Shown here piece by piece: positions 1 to 11,972 of a DNA stretch of 64,000 bases. Every line of letters starts with the position of its first letter. The first letter of the stretch is position 1. Both the position numbers and the translations under genes were made by a program. The notes below the pieces were generated by a model, which worked only from the letters and a program-made list of their open reading frames with translations, ran no database searches and was not told the origin of the DNA. The DNA comes from Rhytidiadelphus loreus (Eukaryota; Streptophyta; Bryopsida; Hypnales; Hylocomiaceae), in contig OX344763.1 in the NCBI GenBank assembly GCA_947034895.1, positions 71,133,093 through 71,197,092 on the forward strand, written 5' to 3'.

Positions 1-129
1 TCGTGGTCCCTTGACCAACTTTGATTTGCTACTTATTGGACTTTGTTAGATTTTAAGAAGGAAAAAACTAATAATTAAATAGGATTTGCTTGAAATCGAT
101 TAAAGATGTTTATTTAAGATTTTGATTTT

Positions 130-1080
130 ATAACCATTCCCCTCTTATTTTTGGGTACCTCTTGGTGACGAGAAGAACCCCCTGGAGATTGAAAAAAATG
201 AAAATGGAAAAACAAAAAACAAAAAACAAATTTTTTTTTTTTTTTTTTTTTTTGGTATCCGCAGTTAGGGGTACCTCTCGACGCCGAGAGGTAACCCAAC
301 AACAAGAGGGGAGTGGTTATAATCTCAATGGAACAACCTCAATCGATTTCAAACAAATTGTAATTAATAGTAATTAATAACCATTTTTTTTCCTTAAAAC
401 CTAGCAAAGTTCAATAACTAGCACATCAACTTGAAGATAAGTACTTGATCCTCCTCTCGGCGCCGAGAGGTATTAAGCAACAAGAGGGGAGTGATTAACC
501 AAATGACTATCTAATCAAAGATGGAAGAGTTGGATCTCTAGAAGGTCCTACAAGAGAACAATGGTCAACTAATCAACAATTTGGTATAACTAAGCTCACT
601 CTTTACAAAATAATCCCTATCAACCAAATATTGTCTTCTAAAATCATAGTAAGTCCAATTACCAACACATCAAGGCAGAAGTATAGGTACCCTCCGTCGG
701 CTTCGAGAGGATCCATGCTACTACAAGATAGTGATCAACAAAAATGAAATTTGGTACAGCCAAGCTTTTTCCAAATATATTGAATTCCAATTAACAATCT
801 TTCTTTTCTAAAATCTAAACAAGTTCATTGACTTGTATATCCACAAAGAAGTGTTGGTACCTTTTCATTGACCATGAGAAGATCTATGATGCTACAAGAC
901 AATGATCAACCAAAATAAAATTTACTATGACAAAGATCATTAGATATAAAAATAATTCCTATTAACAATTTAAAAAAAAATCTAAACAAGTCCAACAATG
1001 GCACATCAAGAGAATATTATTTATACCCTCCTATCAGCCCTGTAAAGACCCACATTGCTATAGAACAATGATCAATCAAT
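130..1080. repeat. Degenerate satellite with GC-rich palindromes
   Basis: About five or six diverged units, 165-240 bp apart, each carry a GGTACC-type start, a palindrome of the form CCTCTCGGCGCCGAGAGG (best copies at 274-291 and 453-470), a tail like 'caacaagaggggagtg' and a later 'cacatcaa' segment. The units decay rightward: at 690, 855 and 1,025 the palindrome is only half recognisable. A poly-T run lies at 230-253. No coding potential; the short ORFs on both strands follow the repeat. If the minus-strand gene at 1,579-2,903 continues leftwards, this array would lie in its intron. Confidence 0.7.
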
Positions 1081-1578
1081 ATTCTATACAAATTTATTTC
1101 CATCTCCATTCATCTTTCATATCAATTAAGTTCATCATTTTTATAATGTATACTTCTAATATTTTAGACAACATTGGAAATTATAATTTTCATCTAAATT
1201 CTACATAACCACGGTAATAGGTCCATGGTAATAGATCTATAGTAATAGGTGCAAAATTTTACTAGAAATAGTAAAATTTGACTAAATTTGACTAAATTTT
1301 CTACATGGAATCTATTTTTAGAAATGTTATTAAGTTTTTTAGTACTTCTACAAATTTTTGAACTCAACGCTCACAAATCCTTGCTCACACGTTTACAGAA
1401 TAGCACCGCTGCTATACAATGTTTGAACCAAGTTGGTCTTTACATGGGAGTCCTCAGTCGATTTGTATTTGCAAAATTTCAATTAGAATTTTCTTTTCGA
1501 TCATCTCATAGCAAAAAAGTGTTAAGTCGATACAAATCTACTAAAACATATAAGTGATTAATTTGTATGAAAATCAAC

Positions 1579-2903
1579 TTACTTGTTTATGTCATGCATG
1601 ACCTGCATAACCAGCTCGACTTTACCTTTGGTGTTGAGAACTATACAATCCACTGCTATGTGCCATACCTCCTCTGTTTGATGTAGTCTAAGGATATGAC
1701 TCATCCATGCTCGTAGACGATGGTTTCCGTCACATACAAAGAGCTTAGCATTCTTTAGAAACTGCAGTTCCGCATGTGAATTGACTTGCTCTATAAACTT
1801 GTCATTTGCTTTTTTCCAAAGCGGTCCCCAAGTGCTCATCTCTTCATTTGTGAAATACATGCTCTCACCTGCCTCGTTCGTTGTGGAAACGTAGAGGGCG
1901 GCAGCTCCAGGTCGGTACCCATGATAGAACTCCTGCTCCAATTTTTTTATGTCGCAAGACAATGTCGGTCGGACCATTGGCATCGCCACTAGCCTACACA
2001 AAGGGATAGAAAAAACGGAATAGTTTCTCAGGTTGCATCTGCAAAGACGCAAGTGTTGCCACGGAGTCCACCTTTTGAATGAGGCGGAGCTCATCTTCAA
2101 GAAGTTGTTTCTCTTCATCCTCACCAGCATCATCATCCATTGCATCTCCTTCGTCTTGAACCCCAATTTTTGGCTGAGTGGTGTCATCTGTCCCTGGGGT
2201 CTCTAATATACGCTCCTCTTGAGTTTGATTGATAGGAGAGGATTCCATCTGCAACATCATTTTTAAAAAGACTCAAAATTTTGAAATGAATGCAATCAGA
2301 GAATTGTGTACAAAGTTTGAGATATAATAAAAACATGAAAACCATGCTTTACTGTAAAAGGCATAAAGTTCAATGACAAGATGATTCAATGATCTAAGTA
2401 TAAATAACCATCACTCAATAGGTCTGTAATGAACTTGTGGTGATCTACCAGCTCTCAATAGATATCAATTCCAATCCAAAGGAATCGACATCAACATCTT
2501 CATCCTCATCTGAACTGAGGTGGATGATCACCACCTCATGCTTGCCTACGAGGACGTTGGTCGCACAATTACAAAAGGTATTAATATTGTCACCAACTGA
2601 AGTACATGACTCGCTCGATGAGCTATACTCTGTCTCAGAGGTCTCATCTGAGAAAACGGGTGCCTTCCGTTTTCGGGACTGAGGGGCTGAAATATGACTA
2701 GCTACGGGTTCTTCTTCAAATTGGTCAACCGCGCGATCGGCAGCATCCATGATGTCATTGAAGCTTACCATATCAAGGTCATCATCTTCGTCACCCGATT
2801 TGTCACTGGAAATCTCAATGTCAGCATTTGCCTTTGTTAGTGGAAGCTTCACTTGAGATGGTCCCGCCACATCACCAATAGGGACCATGCCATCTTGAAC
2901 CAT
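1579..2903 (-). pseudogene. Partial ParB/Srx-fold-like gene, second copy
   Basis: This is a diverged relative of the gene at 23.7-30.0 kb. Reading right to left, an acidic exon (2,903-about 2,445) is followed by an exon starting after an acceptor near 2,249 and ending at the donor AACAA|GTAAGT near 1,579. The donor falls at the same codon (HDIN-K) in both copies. The second exon has the shared core: IPLCRLVAMPMVRP near its start, then LFVCDGNHRLRAW, which resembles the DG-x-HR motif of ParB/sulfiredoxin-type folds. The frame shifts by one base at a run of six T around 2,007-2,012, so this copy is probably dead unless the run is a sequencing error. Exons for the helical and methyltransferase-like parts are not visible; they are lost or lie left of position 1 beyond a satellite-filled intron. 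Confidence 0.6.
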
Positions 2904-2949
2904 GATTGGTGAAGCATGAGCAATATTTCCAGTACTGGACTATATCTGG

Positions 2950-3480
2950 AAGTAGAAAACAAACTAAATTAGTACTTGAAGCTCAAAATTTTTTTTATTT
3001 GCATGCGCATGGAAGATTGTCAAGACGTTCAATAACAAGGACCATTTACATGGGAGCCTAATCTATAATGTGTTAGAAGATCTAGAATTCTAATAATATT
3101 GAAAAAAAATCAAAGGAGTTTATCTTTCTTCTAAATATTAAAACCGCCCCTATTTTAGGTTGAAAAATGGACATGGAGATATTTTTAAATGGACTATACA
3201 CATAAAATGCATGAAGGAAAATTTAGTTTTCTACAATAATAAGAAAAAATTGGATAAGGAAAAAAATGGATAAGGAAAAAAAATGGATAAGGAAAAAAAT
3301 GGAAAAGAATAAAAAATTAATAATTATTAAATACTCAATCATAAAATCTTAAATGATATGATTAAAATGTAAAAGATTTCATCACGCACTCTGTGATGAA
3401 TTTACACACCAAAGGGAAAATTTCACACTCTAGGATTAATTCACGCAGTCCAAAATTTATTATCACATTCAAGTCACATT
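2950..3480. other. AT-rich spacer with a short tandem repeat
   Basis: No gene is visible. At 3,240-3,310 a unit of about 17 bp (aaaaaatggataagg) repeats four times with small differences. The rest is AT-rich, low-complexity DNA. Confidence 0.6.
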
Positions 3481-4950
3481 AGTGGGTCCCTTTTTTTGTG
3501 GGTCCAGTAGGTGCCTCCCATGCAATAGTTGGATCCAACTAGGCCTTGAGCGGCATCAGCTAGCCCTGTGGATATAGGTACTCGTGAACTTGATTTCCTG
3601 TAAATAGCTCAGTCACACACCAATCTCACGTAGCTCAATTACGCACCTCAATCCGCACCAAGCATCACGCACCTTAGCTCACGCACCTCAGTCAAAAGAC
3701 CTCAGTCACGTAGCTTAGACACGCAACTCAGTCACGCACTATAGCTCACGCACCTTAGTCACATTCTGAGGTACCAATTCTCGTGGGTCCAGCAAGTGAC
3801 TCCCAACCATTAGTCGGACCCGACTAGGCCGAGGGTGGTGCCAGCTAGACCTGTGGAAATCGGTTTTGTGAACGTGATTGCCTGTAAACAGCTCAGTCAC
3901 AAACCTCAGTCACGCACCTTAGCTCACGCACCTCAGTCACAAGACCTCAGTCACGCACCTCAATCATGCACCTCAGTCAAGCAGCTTAGCTCACGCACCT
4001 CAGTCACGCAGCTCAGCTCACGCACCTCAGTCACGCACCTTAGCTCACGCAGCTCAGATCACGCACCTTTGTCACAAGACCTCAGTCACGTTCTCGAGTA
4101 CCATTTATCGTGGGTCCAGCAGGTGACTCCCACCCATTAGTCGGATCCGACTAGGCCGAAGGTGGCGCCAACTAGACTTGTGTAAATCGGTACCCGTGAA
4201 CGTGACTGCCTGTAAAAAGCTTAGGCACGCACCTCACTCACGCAGCTCAGTCACGCACCTCTGTTACAAGACCTTAGTCATGCAACTCAATCACACCTCA
4301 GTCATGCACCTTAGTCCCGTTCTCAGGTACCAATTCCCGTGGGTCCAGCAGGTGACTCCCAAGCATTAGTCGGATCCGACTAGGCCTTGGGTGGCGCCAG
4401 CTAGACCTGTGGAAATCGGTACCCGTGAACGTGACTTCCAGTATTTTTTGAATAGGACGCATGCACTTTCAATATTAAAGCATTGGTTGTTAAATTAAGG
4501 CATTGGATTTAGGAAATGAACGGCGAGATCAATGAATGAGGCAAGATTTGCTTTATTTACAAGCTGAACAGATGAAGTTATCCTATGATGTAAGGGATTC
4601 TCAGACCCAAGGGAAGTTCAACCGCCTTAGAAAAAGCCGCCATGACTTTAGTGCAACCAAAGACGATCTGGTTATTGTGCCCCAGAAGGCCATTCAAGCG
4701 CCCAACGATGAGATCAAGCACCTGAAGATTCTCCCGTTGTTTGTCTAGATCATTCAGGAATTCACCTCTGCAATCTTAGTTGATGCACTAATGTACCCAA
4801 AGATCTGAATTAGTCACCCTAGTCACGTTAACAGGTACCTATTTTTCTGGGTCCAGTTGGTGCCGCCCAAGCATTAGTCGGATCCAACTAGGCCATGGAC
4901 AACGCCAGCTAGACCTACCAAAATCGGTACCCGTGAACGTGACAATGAGT
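3480..4950. repeat. Satellite with GTCGGATCCGAC palindrome and CTCAGTCACGCAC minisatellite
   Basis: Five copies of a block of about 120 bp start with 'gtgggtccag' near 3,498, 3,783, 4,110, 4,339 and 4,849. Each holds a BamHI-like palindrome (AGTCGGATCCGACT in the best copies) and ends in 'ggtacccgtgaacgtgac'. Between blocks lie runs of a 10-13 bp unit resembling CTCAGTCACGCAC, so block spacing varies from about 230 to 510 bp. ORFs here only trace the repeat. The 'ttagtcggatccg' core recurs near 39,690, inside the intron of the second MULE copy. Confidence 0.75.
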
Positions 4951-6060
4951 TTGAAACCAGTCGAAGATCCAAGTGCATTGCGAAATCAATCCAACGCGAG
5001 CCTCTTTCAACTGCAATCAGTTAAACTGCGAGAGCAACGAGATCTCACTTCAAGATCCATGAGAGCACGAATCAACAGCAAGGCCAATGGGAGCCGAGAC
5101 CATATCAGGTCCACAAATGTCTCAACAAACTTTTGTCATCTCACCCCAGTCCAAAGCATCGGAGACTGAATCTCGGGGCCTCGGAGATGGCAGTCCAAGG
5201 ACTTAGCTTTCCAGGGAATCAACTTCCAGATTGTGGTGCGGCAACACAAGCATCACAAAGATTTAGAAAACTAAGAAATCAACCGCCTAAACCTCAATGT
5301 TCTTACCTGGTTTGCTTGCCGGGGAGATTTGGCTGACCCTCTTGGTTGTTGTGCAGTTGTATCCTCACAGGAGCGACTTCGGAGGTTCATCTTCGTACTC
5401 TCCTACAGGCAGCAAAGATCAAAGAAATGGAAGTGAGATTTTACGCTTACCTTCATCAGAAATTTGAGGTACATGCACAACTGCACTGCGACATGGGGGT
5501 GGCTACGACGTGGGGGTGGATAGGAATCGGGTGGAGCAGGTTCGAACGTCACCCGCAGGAACATGTGGAACAGGAGGAATGTTTCTATTCTCCGTTGCTT
5601 CAGTCGGTCCAAAATTAGAAGTTACGTTAGATTCCCAAACTGTGCATAGAAGTTTCCACTTGAGAGCATTGCTTGATCAATTTCCTGATGAAGTGACTCC
5701 ATCAAAATTTATCCTGACTCTAAACCGCACTCACGGCTGGTTCTTTCAGTTTAGGATTATCTATCACGCACATTGAACCTCTTAGATCTTTTAGTATTGA
5801 ATTACATAAAGGCTTTTTCAAATCTCACGAATCTCTCAGAAACAAAAGATATATATTGTAAAATTTTAAAACGTCAAAACCATAAAGGTAGGTGATACCA
5901 CTATAAGCATCAGAACTTAAATAGAATTTTTTTTTATGTTCCAACACTTATCCGTAAACCCTAATCCTACCTTTGATCACGATTTGAAATCCACAGTCTG
6001 GTTACATCTCAACTGCAAATGCAAAACAAAAATTTGAAATGTGAAGTATCTCCCTAATCT
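4950..6060. other. Spacer, no supported gene
   Basis: Moderately GC-balanced sequence with several short overlapping ORFs on both strands. None has recognisable domains or supported splice structure. A minus-strand proline-rich stretch around 5,450-5,620 ends at a donor-like gtaagc and could be an exon belonging with the candidate at 6.1-6.3 kb, but I cannot confirm a joined frame. Confidence 0.35.
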
Positions 6061-6102
6061 GTCCGAGACTCAAGAAAAAGAATGGAAGATGGAAGGACTC
6101 AC

Positions 6103-6299
6103 AGTTGGAACGGCCTCGTGAAGTGTTGCGTTGTAAGCATCATTAGTACCTTGGGAATCCTCTTGAAGTGTTCCTAGACTTAAAACTTCATCATTGTCAT
6201 GACCGGCATTCTCTCCTCCTCCAAAACGAAGAATTCTCCGCAGATCACCGAGCGCTACATTTGTTGTTTTAGACACTACCTTCTTCGCTCTAGTCATTT
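6103..6299 (-). CDS. Possible first coding exon, unknown protein
   Basis: An open minus-strand stretch begins with a methionine followed by a basic segment (MTRAKKVVSK) and becomes acidic (NDEVLSLGTLQEDSQ). It runs into a donor-like GTGAGT after codons for VPT. A TCCGACGGCC-type array sits about 500 bp upstream, as it does upstream of the better supported genes here, which is the main reason to list it. No domain is recognised and the following exon is not established. It could be chance. Confidence 0.2.
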
Positions 6300-6694
6300 T
6301 TAATCTCGCAAGGCCCTTACGAGACGAGAAATATATCAGCCTACACTTTCTACGCTTTTTTTTTATAGCTGGAGAAACTACTGAAAAGCTATCATTTCTA
6401 GAAAGTATGGGGTGCAACGAACTACACTGAAACTCTCAGAAATCAGAATCAACCGGTCTCCGAACAGAAATGACTAGCAACATAGTGAACATCAGAAAGA
6501 CTGATTATAGGAAATAGTCCTCTATTTATGCTTGAAAAGCTTGGGCTGTGGCGGCTTTCACTAACGTTAATAACTATGCTAACACATGCCTTCACTCCAG
6601 TAATATAAATGAGCCGGTTGCCAAGATTTCAAACTTGCCGTCAATGACAAAGTACCTCCAACTGCCCTTCATCCCTTGCATTGATAAGTAGCAG

Positions 6695-7090
6695 GGTTAC
6701 CAGGACGTCCGGACGTCCAGAGTCCGCGTCCAGACCCCCCCGGACGTCCAGTTTTTCTGTTTTTTACCTAGGGTAAATAAAAAGTTACCTTGCTCGGGGC
6801 TTCCGACGGCCTGGCCGATCGGACGGCCTGATCGGACGGCCAGGTTCGATCCGACGGCCTAATCAAACGGTCCGATCGGGTATGCTCTTCCGACGGTCTG
6901 ATCGGATGGCCACATCCGATCCGACGGCCTTATCGGACGGTCTGATCGAATATCCTCTTCCGACGGTCTGATCGGATGGCCACATCCGATCCGACGGCCT
7001 TATCGGACGGTCTGATCGGATATCCTCTTCCGACGGTCTGATTGGATGGCCACATCCGATCCGACGACCTGATCCGACGGCCTGGTTTAA
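6695..7090. repeat. TCCGACGGCC array with 70-bp tandem units
   Basis: A short stretch of 'cggacgtccgg' palindromic repeats (6,700-6,745) is followed by a dense array of ten-base motifs (TCCGACGGCC, TCGGACGGTC and variants joined by 'tgatc'). From about 6,884 a 70-bp higher-order unit repeats roughly three times, beginning 'ctcttccgacggtctgatc'. Its base composition contrasts sharply with the AT-rich surroundings. Related arrays lie at 10.4, 13.3, 15.8 and 33.65 kb. Confidence 0.85.
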
Positions 7091-8660
7091 TCCAGCCCTT
7101 TTCCTTGACAAAAGTATAATGTATGAGTGAAAAAAATTTAGAAAAAAAAAATTTTAATTCTGAAAAATCTTTGTGTTGCCCGGTCTCCCAAGTTTTGAGT
7201 TACATGGGCATAACTTTTGTAGAGGGGTACCGATTGAGAAAAAAATTATATTTTCACAAAGGTTTTCCATTTTTCTATCTTAAAAAAAAATTTAAGAAAA
7301 TCAGGAGACAAATTCAGCCCATAGGTACCAACCTGAAATCCATTTGTCAACGGAAGGGACACTTTGTCCTTTAGGGGTTCAAATGAGCTATGAAAAGAAA
7401 TAGAACCCATTGTTGAACTTCGGTATACAATAAGTTTTGCTTAAGGTCCCTATTGACGGTCATGGAAATTATTCTAACAAAAAGAAAAAAAAAAGGGACA
7501 AGGTCTAAATACTAAATAGCGTTGAAATGCACGATGGTACTATTTTGTTAGGGTTTTATAGAAATGTCATTTTTTTAATTAACAAGGATTTAGGCCCAAA
7601 AATTAACCCATTCTTGTACTTTAGGGAGTACTGAAAGAATCCCCATTTGAACTCATGAAAGTAATTTGACTTCGAAAAAAATTAAAATTCTTAAAAATTC
7701 TGTATCGTTCCCAACTGTAGAATTCAACACATTTTTATTCTAACCATTTCTTTCTTAAGCCCTAAAGGACCGAGCCATTTTCTGGGTCCAAAATCACTGA
7801 AAACTGCCATTCCAGCTGCGATCATTCACGATGTTGTGAAAATGTTTTCTTTGAAAATGTAACCGTAAGATCTTGAAGTGAACTTGTATGAGAGGGTGTG
7901 GTAAACCTTTTGGGAGTTTTCACCGTATGGATAAAGAGATATTTGCATTCAAAGTCTTTTTTTTTTTTTTTTTCATTATGCCCCAGAATTTCAGATGCCT
8001 TTGACTGCCTCATGCTCAATTTTTTTGCACTACACACCATAAAATTAAAAAAAATTCTTGTAGGTATTGAAGTTGGGCATATGCATACCAATTTTCAAAG
8101 AAATCCAACACACCTAACACCTCCAAAAAAATTTGCAATGCCATTATGCCACAATGTCCCAAATATTGACAATGCACTAAGTCATCTTTGAATCAGTTTT
8201 CCCACCACATACTTTGAGATTTTGAAAATCCGAACGATGGATACAAAGGCATACTTATATTTGACAAGCAAGAAATTTTTGTTTGGGAAAATTTCAAAAT
8301 CTGAGATTCCTATGACCTTCTGAAGTTTGAAGCTGCTTGGACGATGGGGCTTACAAAGCTTAAAATGAAAACAATCTCCACACACCCTTGCTAATTGCCA
8401 CCTCAGCATTCAACAACAACAAGTAGTGCCTTTTTCATTCAAGTCATATGTATCTTTCATAGTTTCATGTGACAAAAAATCATAAGCATTACTTAATCAA
8501 ATACACCAAACTTTCAAAATGTATAATTAATTAATTATCATATTTCACATATATGGTCATACATCGACATTGCATAATTAGGCACTATATAGTGTGCACG
8601 CGTACATCCTCATTCTATATTTACTACATACCTCTATAGTTCTATGCTACTATAAAGTAC
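7091..8660. other. AT-rich spacer, no supported gene
   Basis: Low-complexity AT-rich DNA with homopolymer runs. Short ORFs on both strands are lysine- and phenylalanine-rich and have no domain. The right end is the 3' flank of the kinase-like gene. Confidence 0.5.
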
Positions 8661-8669
8661 GTTGAACTA

Positions 8670-10166
8670 CTAATATGAATGGCGGAAGTGCTCATCCGGC
8701 ACAGGCCAATTGCATCGACCGGAAAAGAAATTGATGATGTGAGACAAACCGCCACGGTAATTCGAACCTTCACTGCAAGGCCGCTCCATGTATGAGTGAA
8801 ACATAAGGGCCAAAACATGGTGACTCAACTTCGTCAGTTCAGCTGATTCCCGATGCAACTTGTAGTATTCTTCAGACATGCAATCCTTGTTGATGCGTTG
8901 AGCGAGTTTACAAACCGCATATTCTTCTGATGCACGTGATAGATTTGGAATGATTGACCCATCTGCATCTCTTTTGTGCACATATGCAATCTTCGGGTCC
9001 ACCCACCACCTCTTTCTCAAAGCCTCCTCCATGTCACTCGCACATGTAAACGTGTACAAAGACTTCATTGGTTCAGAAGCTACAGTAGTCATGCCCCAAT
9101 CGCAGACTCCAATGTACACGCGTGACTCGTTTTCAGGAAAGTGAAACATTACATTGTTTGGAGAGATGTCATTGTGAAGATGTCCAGAAATGTGCACCGC
9201 ATTCATGATGTGCAATAATGCCCATGCGAGTTGCGTGCGCTTCTTCCTAAATCGTCCGAGACGGTAAGCTTCAATCAACTCTACCTCTGTTGGCCTCGAA
9301 TAGTGCAACCGAATGGCAATGTTGTCTGGATAATCATTATCCAAGTGCATCATGTGCCGTAGTGTTCCGCCATTCCACCAATACGAATACCCTTCATTTG
9401 TTGTTCCATGAACTGCAGCAAACCGTATAACTCCAGGATGTGGAATCCGCACTGCCATTGACTCGTTCTGGTTTTCCAATCTCGCAAGATGAGGCTGTGT
9501 GCGGTGTTGATTGGATAGCTTTGCTGCAAACTCCCAAAATGTAGCTATCCCTGGACACCCTTCAATTCGAACCCTACGAATTGTTGCATATCCACCCTTC
9601 ATGGTTTTTTGGTCTTGAGCGATTACTCGTGCTGTGTCGGGAAGCGCTATGAGGTGTTGTCTGCCCCGATCCAGTTCAGCCACTCCATCAGTGCTATTCC
9701 ACCAACCCAAAGATCCTCGTCTGTTACGGCTCTTTGCAAACGGCTTGCATCGTGCAACAAACAAGTCAGCTTTCAGAATGACTTCACGAAAATCCTCATC
9801 ATTTTCCCGATATTGAGAGCCATACCTTACTAGCACCATTGATGCATTCCACAATGCATCGTGGACCCTATTCTCCAAGAATTTTGGAAAGCCTTTCTTC
9901 TCCGTCTCGTGGTGCCATTCCGGAACGCTAAGCGCATTCATCATCAGTTGCCACATGTCCGCCTTGAATTTTTGCGAGCACTCCTCGTTGTACCTAACGT
10001 ATTTGTTGTGTAGTGACATCGTCGTTTCCGACTCATAGAAATTGACGATCAACTTGATCAAAAATCTCTTGCATGCATTAGAGGGAATGTCCCTACTTGC
10101 CTCATTGTGTGAACCTCCTTCATGCTCCATTTGTTTCCTCTTTGCAGCCTTCTTTGTTTGTGGCAT
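8670..10166 (-). CDS. Kinase-like protein with HNDISPNN and CDWG motifs
   Basis: A single-exon frame of about 498 residues from the ATG at 10,166. The frame is open further upstream, but that part reads through a GC-rich array. A basic start (KKAAKRKQ) precedes a helical region. A protein-kinase-like half follows: a glycine-containing segment (MKGGYATIRR, about residue 190), a catalytic-loop-like HNDISPNN (about 331-338, matching HxDxxxxN) and CDWG (about 355-358) where most kinases have DFG. HxDIS..N loops occur in FunK1-type and other atypical kinases, so phosphotransfer is plausible but unproven. No clear lysine/glutamate pair can be assigned by eye. The GC array at 10.4-10.56 kb lies about 250 bp upstream. 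It could be a captured gene in a transposon or a multicopy family member. Confidence 0.6.
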   Translation of the reverse strand: MPQTKKAAKRKQMEHEGGSHNEASRDIPSNACKRFLIKLIVNFYESETTMSLHNKYVRYNEECSQKFKADMWQLMMNALSVPEWHHETEKKGFPKFLENRVHDALWNASMVLVRYGSQYRENDEDFREVILKADLFVARCKPFAKSRNRRGSLGWWNSTDGVAELDRGRQHLIALPDTARVIAQDQKTMKGGYATIRRVRIEGCPGIATFWEFAAKLSNQHRTQPHLARLENQNESMAVRIPHPGVIRFAAVHGTTNEGYSYWWNGGTLRHMMHLDNDYPDNIAIRLHYSRPTEVELIEAYRLGRFRKKRTQLAWALLHIMNAVHISGHLHNDISPNNVMFHFPENESRVYIGVCDWGMTTVASEPMKSLYTFTCASDMEEALRKRWWVDPKIAYVHKRDADGSIIPNLSRASEEYAVCKLAQRINKDCMSEEYYKLHRESAELTKLSHHVLALMFHSYMERPCSEGSNYRGGLSHIINFFSGRCNWPVPDEHFRHSY

Positions 10167-10414
10167 CGTGATGAACTTCTTGTACGAATGAATATTCGCA
10201 AAATGAAATGATAATTTCAAGTTCAAGTGAAACTCGAACCAAAACTGGAAAAAATGGCAATAAGGGGCCCCCAAAATCGCACTCTTGCTTTCCCAAGAAG
10301 AGGAACCAGTGGGGGCATGAACCACCAAGCTCTCTGCGTCACTCTTGCAATATGCAAGGGGGAAAACAAAAGTGAGGATCGGATGGGCCCGTCCGACTCT
10401 CTTATACCTTTCCG

Positions 10415-10560
10415 ACGCCCTTTTCCGACGCACGGTCCGTGTCGGAAATCCGACGCCCACGATGCAACCGACAGATCCGACGGCCCCCGCGAGGCGGACG
10501 GGCTGTCGTGCGACAGATCGGATGGCGCGTCAGTTCGACAGATCGGACGGCTCCGATAAA
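10415..10560. repeat. TCCGACGGCC-like array upstream of the kinase-like gene
   Basis: A GC-rich cluster of 'tccgacg', 'gatccgacggcc' and 'gatcggacggc' motifs within otherwise AT-rich DNA. It is about 250 bp upstream of the ATG at 10,166 on the minus strand. It is irregular rather than a clean tandem array. Confidence 0.65.
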
Positions 10561-10599
10561 TGGTATTTTCACCCCTTAACCCTGTAGGGGGGCCGAGCA

Positions 10600-11870
10600 T
10601 GCCAAATTTGGTCGTTTTAAACAGAATTTTGGAAATTAAAACACTTTCCTAACCTCATTTGACTGTGAGGTGTCAATGAGATGTGAGGGCACGGGAATTT
10701 CGCTTCCAATGAGCCATTGGCCATCAAATTTGGAGCAATAATGACTTATCTATGGCAATTTGAAGTTGGGATTTAGAAAGTTTCAAAATACACTGTGGGA
10801 CATGTTTCTCTATCAAATTTATTTGTATATAACGAAAGGGAGCATGAAAACTTCACCATAATGTTCATTATAATTTTTCCTATTTTCTATAAAAATTTCA
10901 TCGTAAAGTGAGCTCTTTTGTAATTACTACGATTTTTCAAAGATAGAAACTCTAGAAAATCTTATAAATTTCATTTTTTTCCCAAAAAATATTAAAAATT
11001 CAGATCTGATAGAAGACATGAATGGTTATTTGTGAAAAATAATAACTTAAATTAAATGATAAAATTTTGATATGAAAATTTGATTCCAAAAGAATTCAAG
11101 AGTTTGCTTGGGGCTCCTTAGGCCCTAAAGGGTTAATCCTTTACTTCCTAAGAAGCCCATTTTCGGACTCACATTTTTGCAACAATTTCGAAGAGTTTAT
11201 ATGGAGATTTTTATTTATTTTAATAAAAATATTTCTTTTAAACCAATGCATCCAATATTCTTTTTTCTTTTGCTTGAAACAAATGGACAATTTGCATGCA
11301 ATATTCTTCACTCAAGTAATGATATAATGAAATTTTTCATTTAGATTATACTTTCCACGATACGAACATTCAAAGTTTGTAACTTAAAATCATGAATTAG
11401 CATTCCAAGTGGAAGAAAATAATTTCTTTCAAGATAATCCTATGATAGCCCACAAAACAAGAAAATCCATAACTTTCGCATCATTAATCCAATTGGAATG
11501 AATCAAAGCATCCCATTTAGAAAAATCCAATATAATATACAAGAAAAAAAAATTTCATTTTTGATTCAAATTTCTAGTGAATTTTTTGGGTTGCTCGGTC
11601 TCACCCATTTTGAAGTTAATAGGTTATGGTGCAAAAAAATTTGCACACGGACACCAACAAAAACATAATGGTAAAAGCTGGGCCATTGCTATACTTAGCT
11701 TCCAAAACACCATGGCTTGATCCATTGCATAGCAATGGCATTCAATAATACCATGAACATGAGAAATTTATCATTCTAATAATATATTTCAATACATCGC
11801 AATTGTAGCGGTTTTGCATTGTACGTGACGACGGACGACCACTCATTGACACCATTACACTATGCTTGCT
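10600..11870. other. AT-rich spacer, no supported gene
   Basis: No open frame of note and no RNA gene that I can recognise. It contains a small palindrome (ggccctaaagggtt near 11,130) and homopolymer runs. Confidence 0.5.
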
Positions 11871-11972
11871 ACATTCTATATTGCATCATTGTATGGAAAA
11901 CAACTAAATCTAAATTTAGAGCCCATATTGTAAGACAAACAATACAATAGTGTATTAGTGTTTGATTCAGCT

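Noticed and set aside
162..377. Overlapping small ORFs at the left edge
   Set aside because: They run through a poly-T tract and the palindromic satellite.
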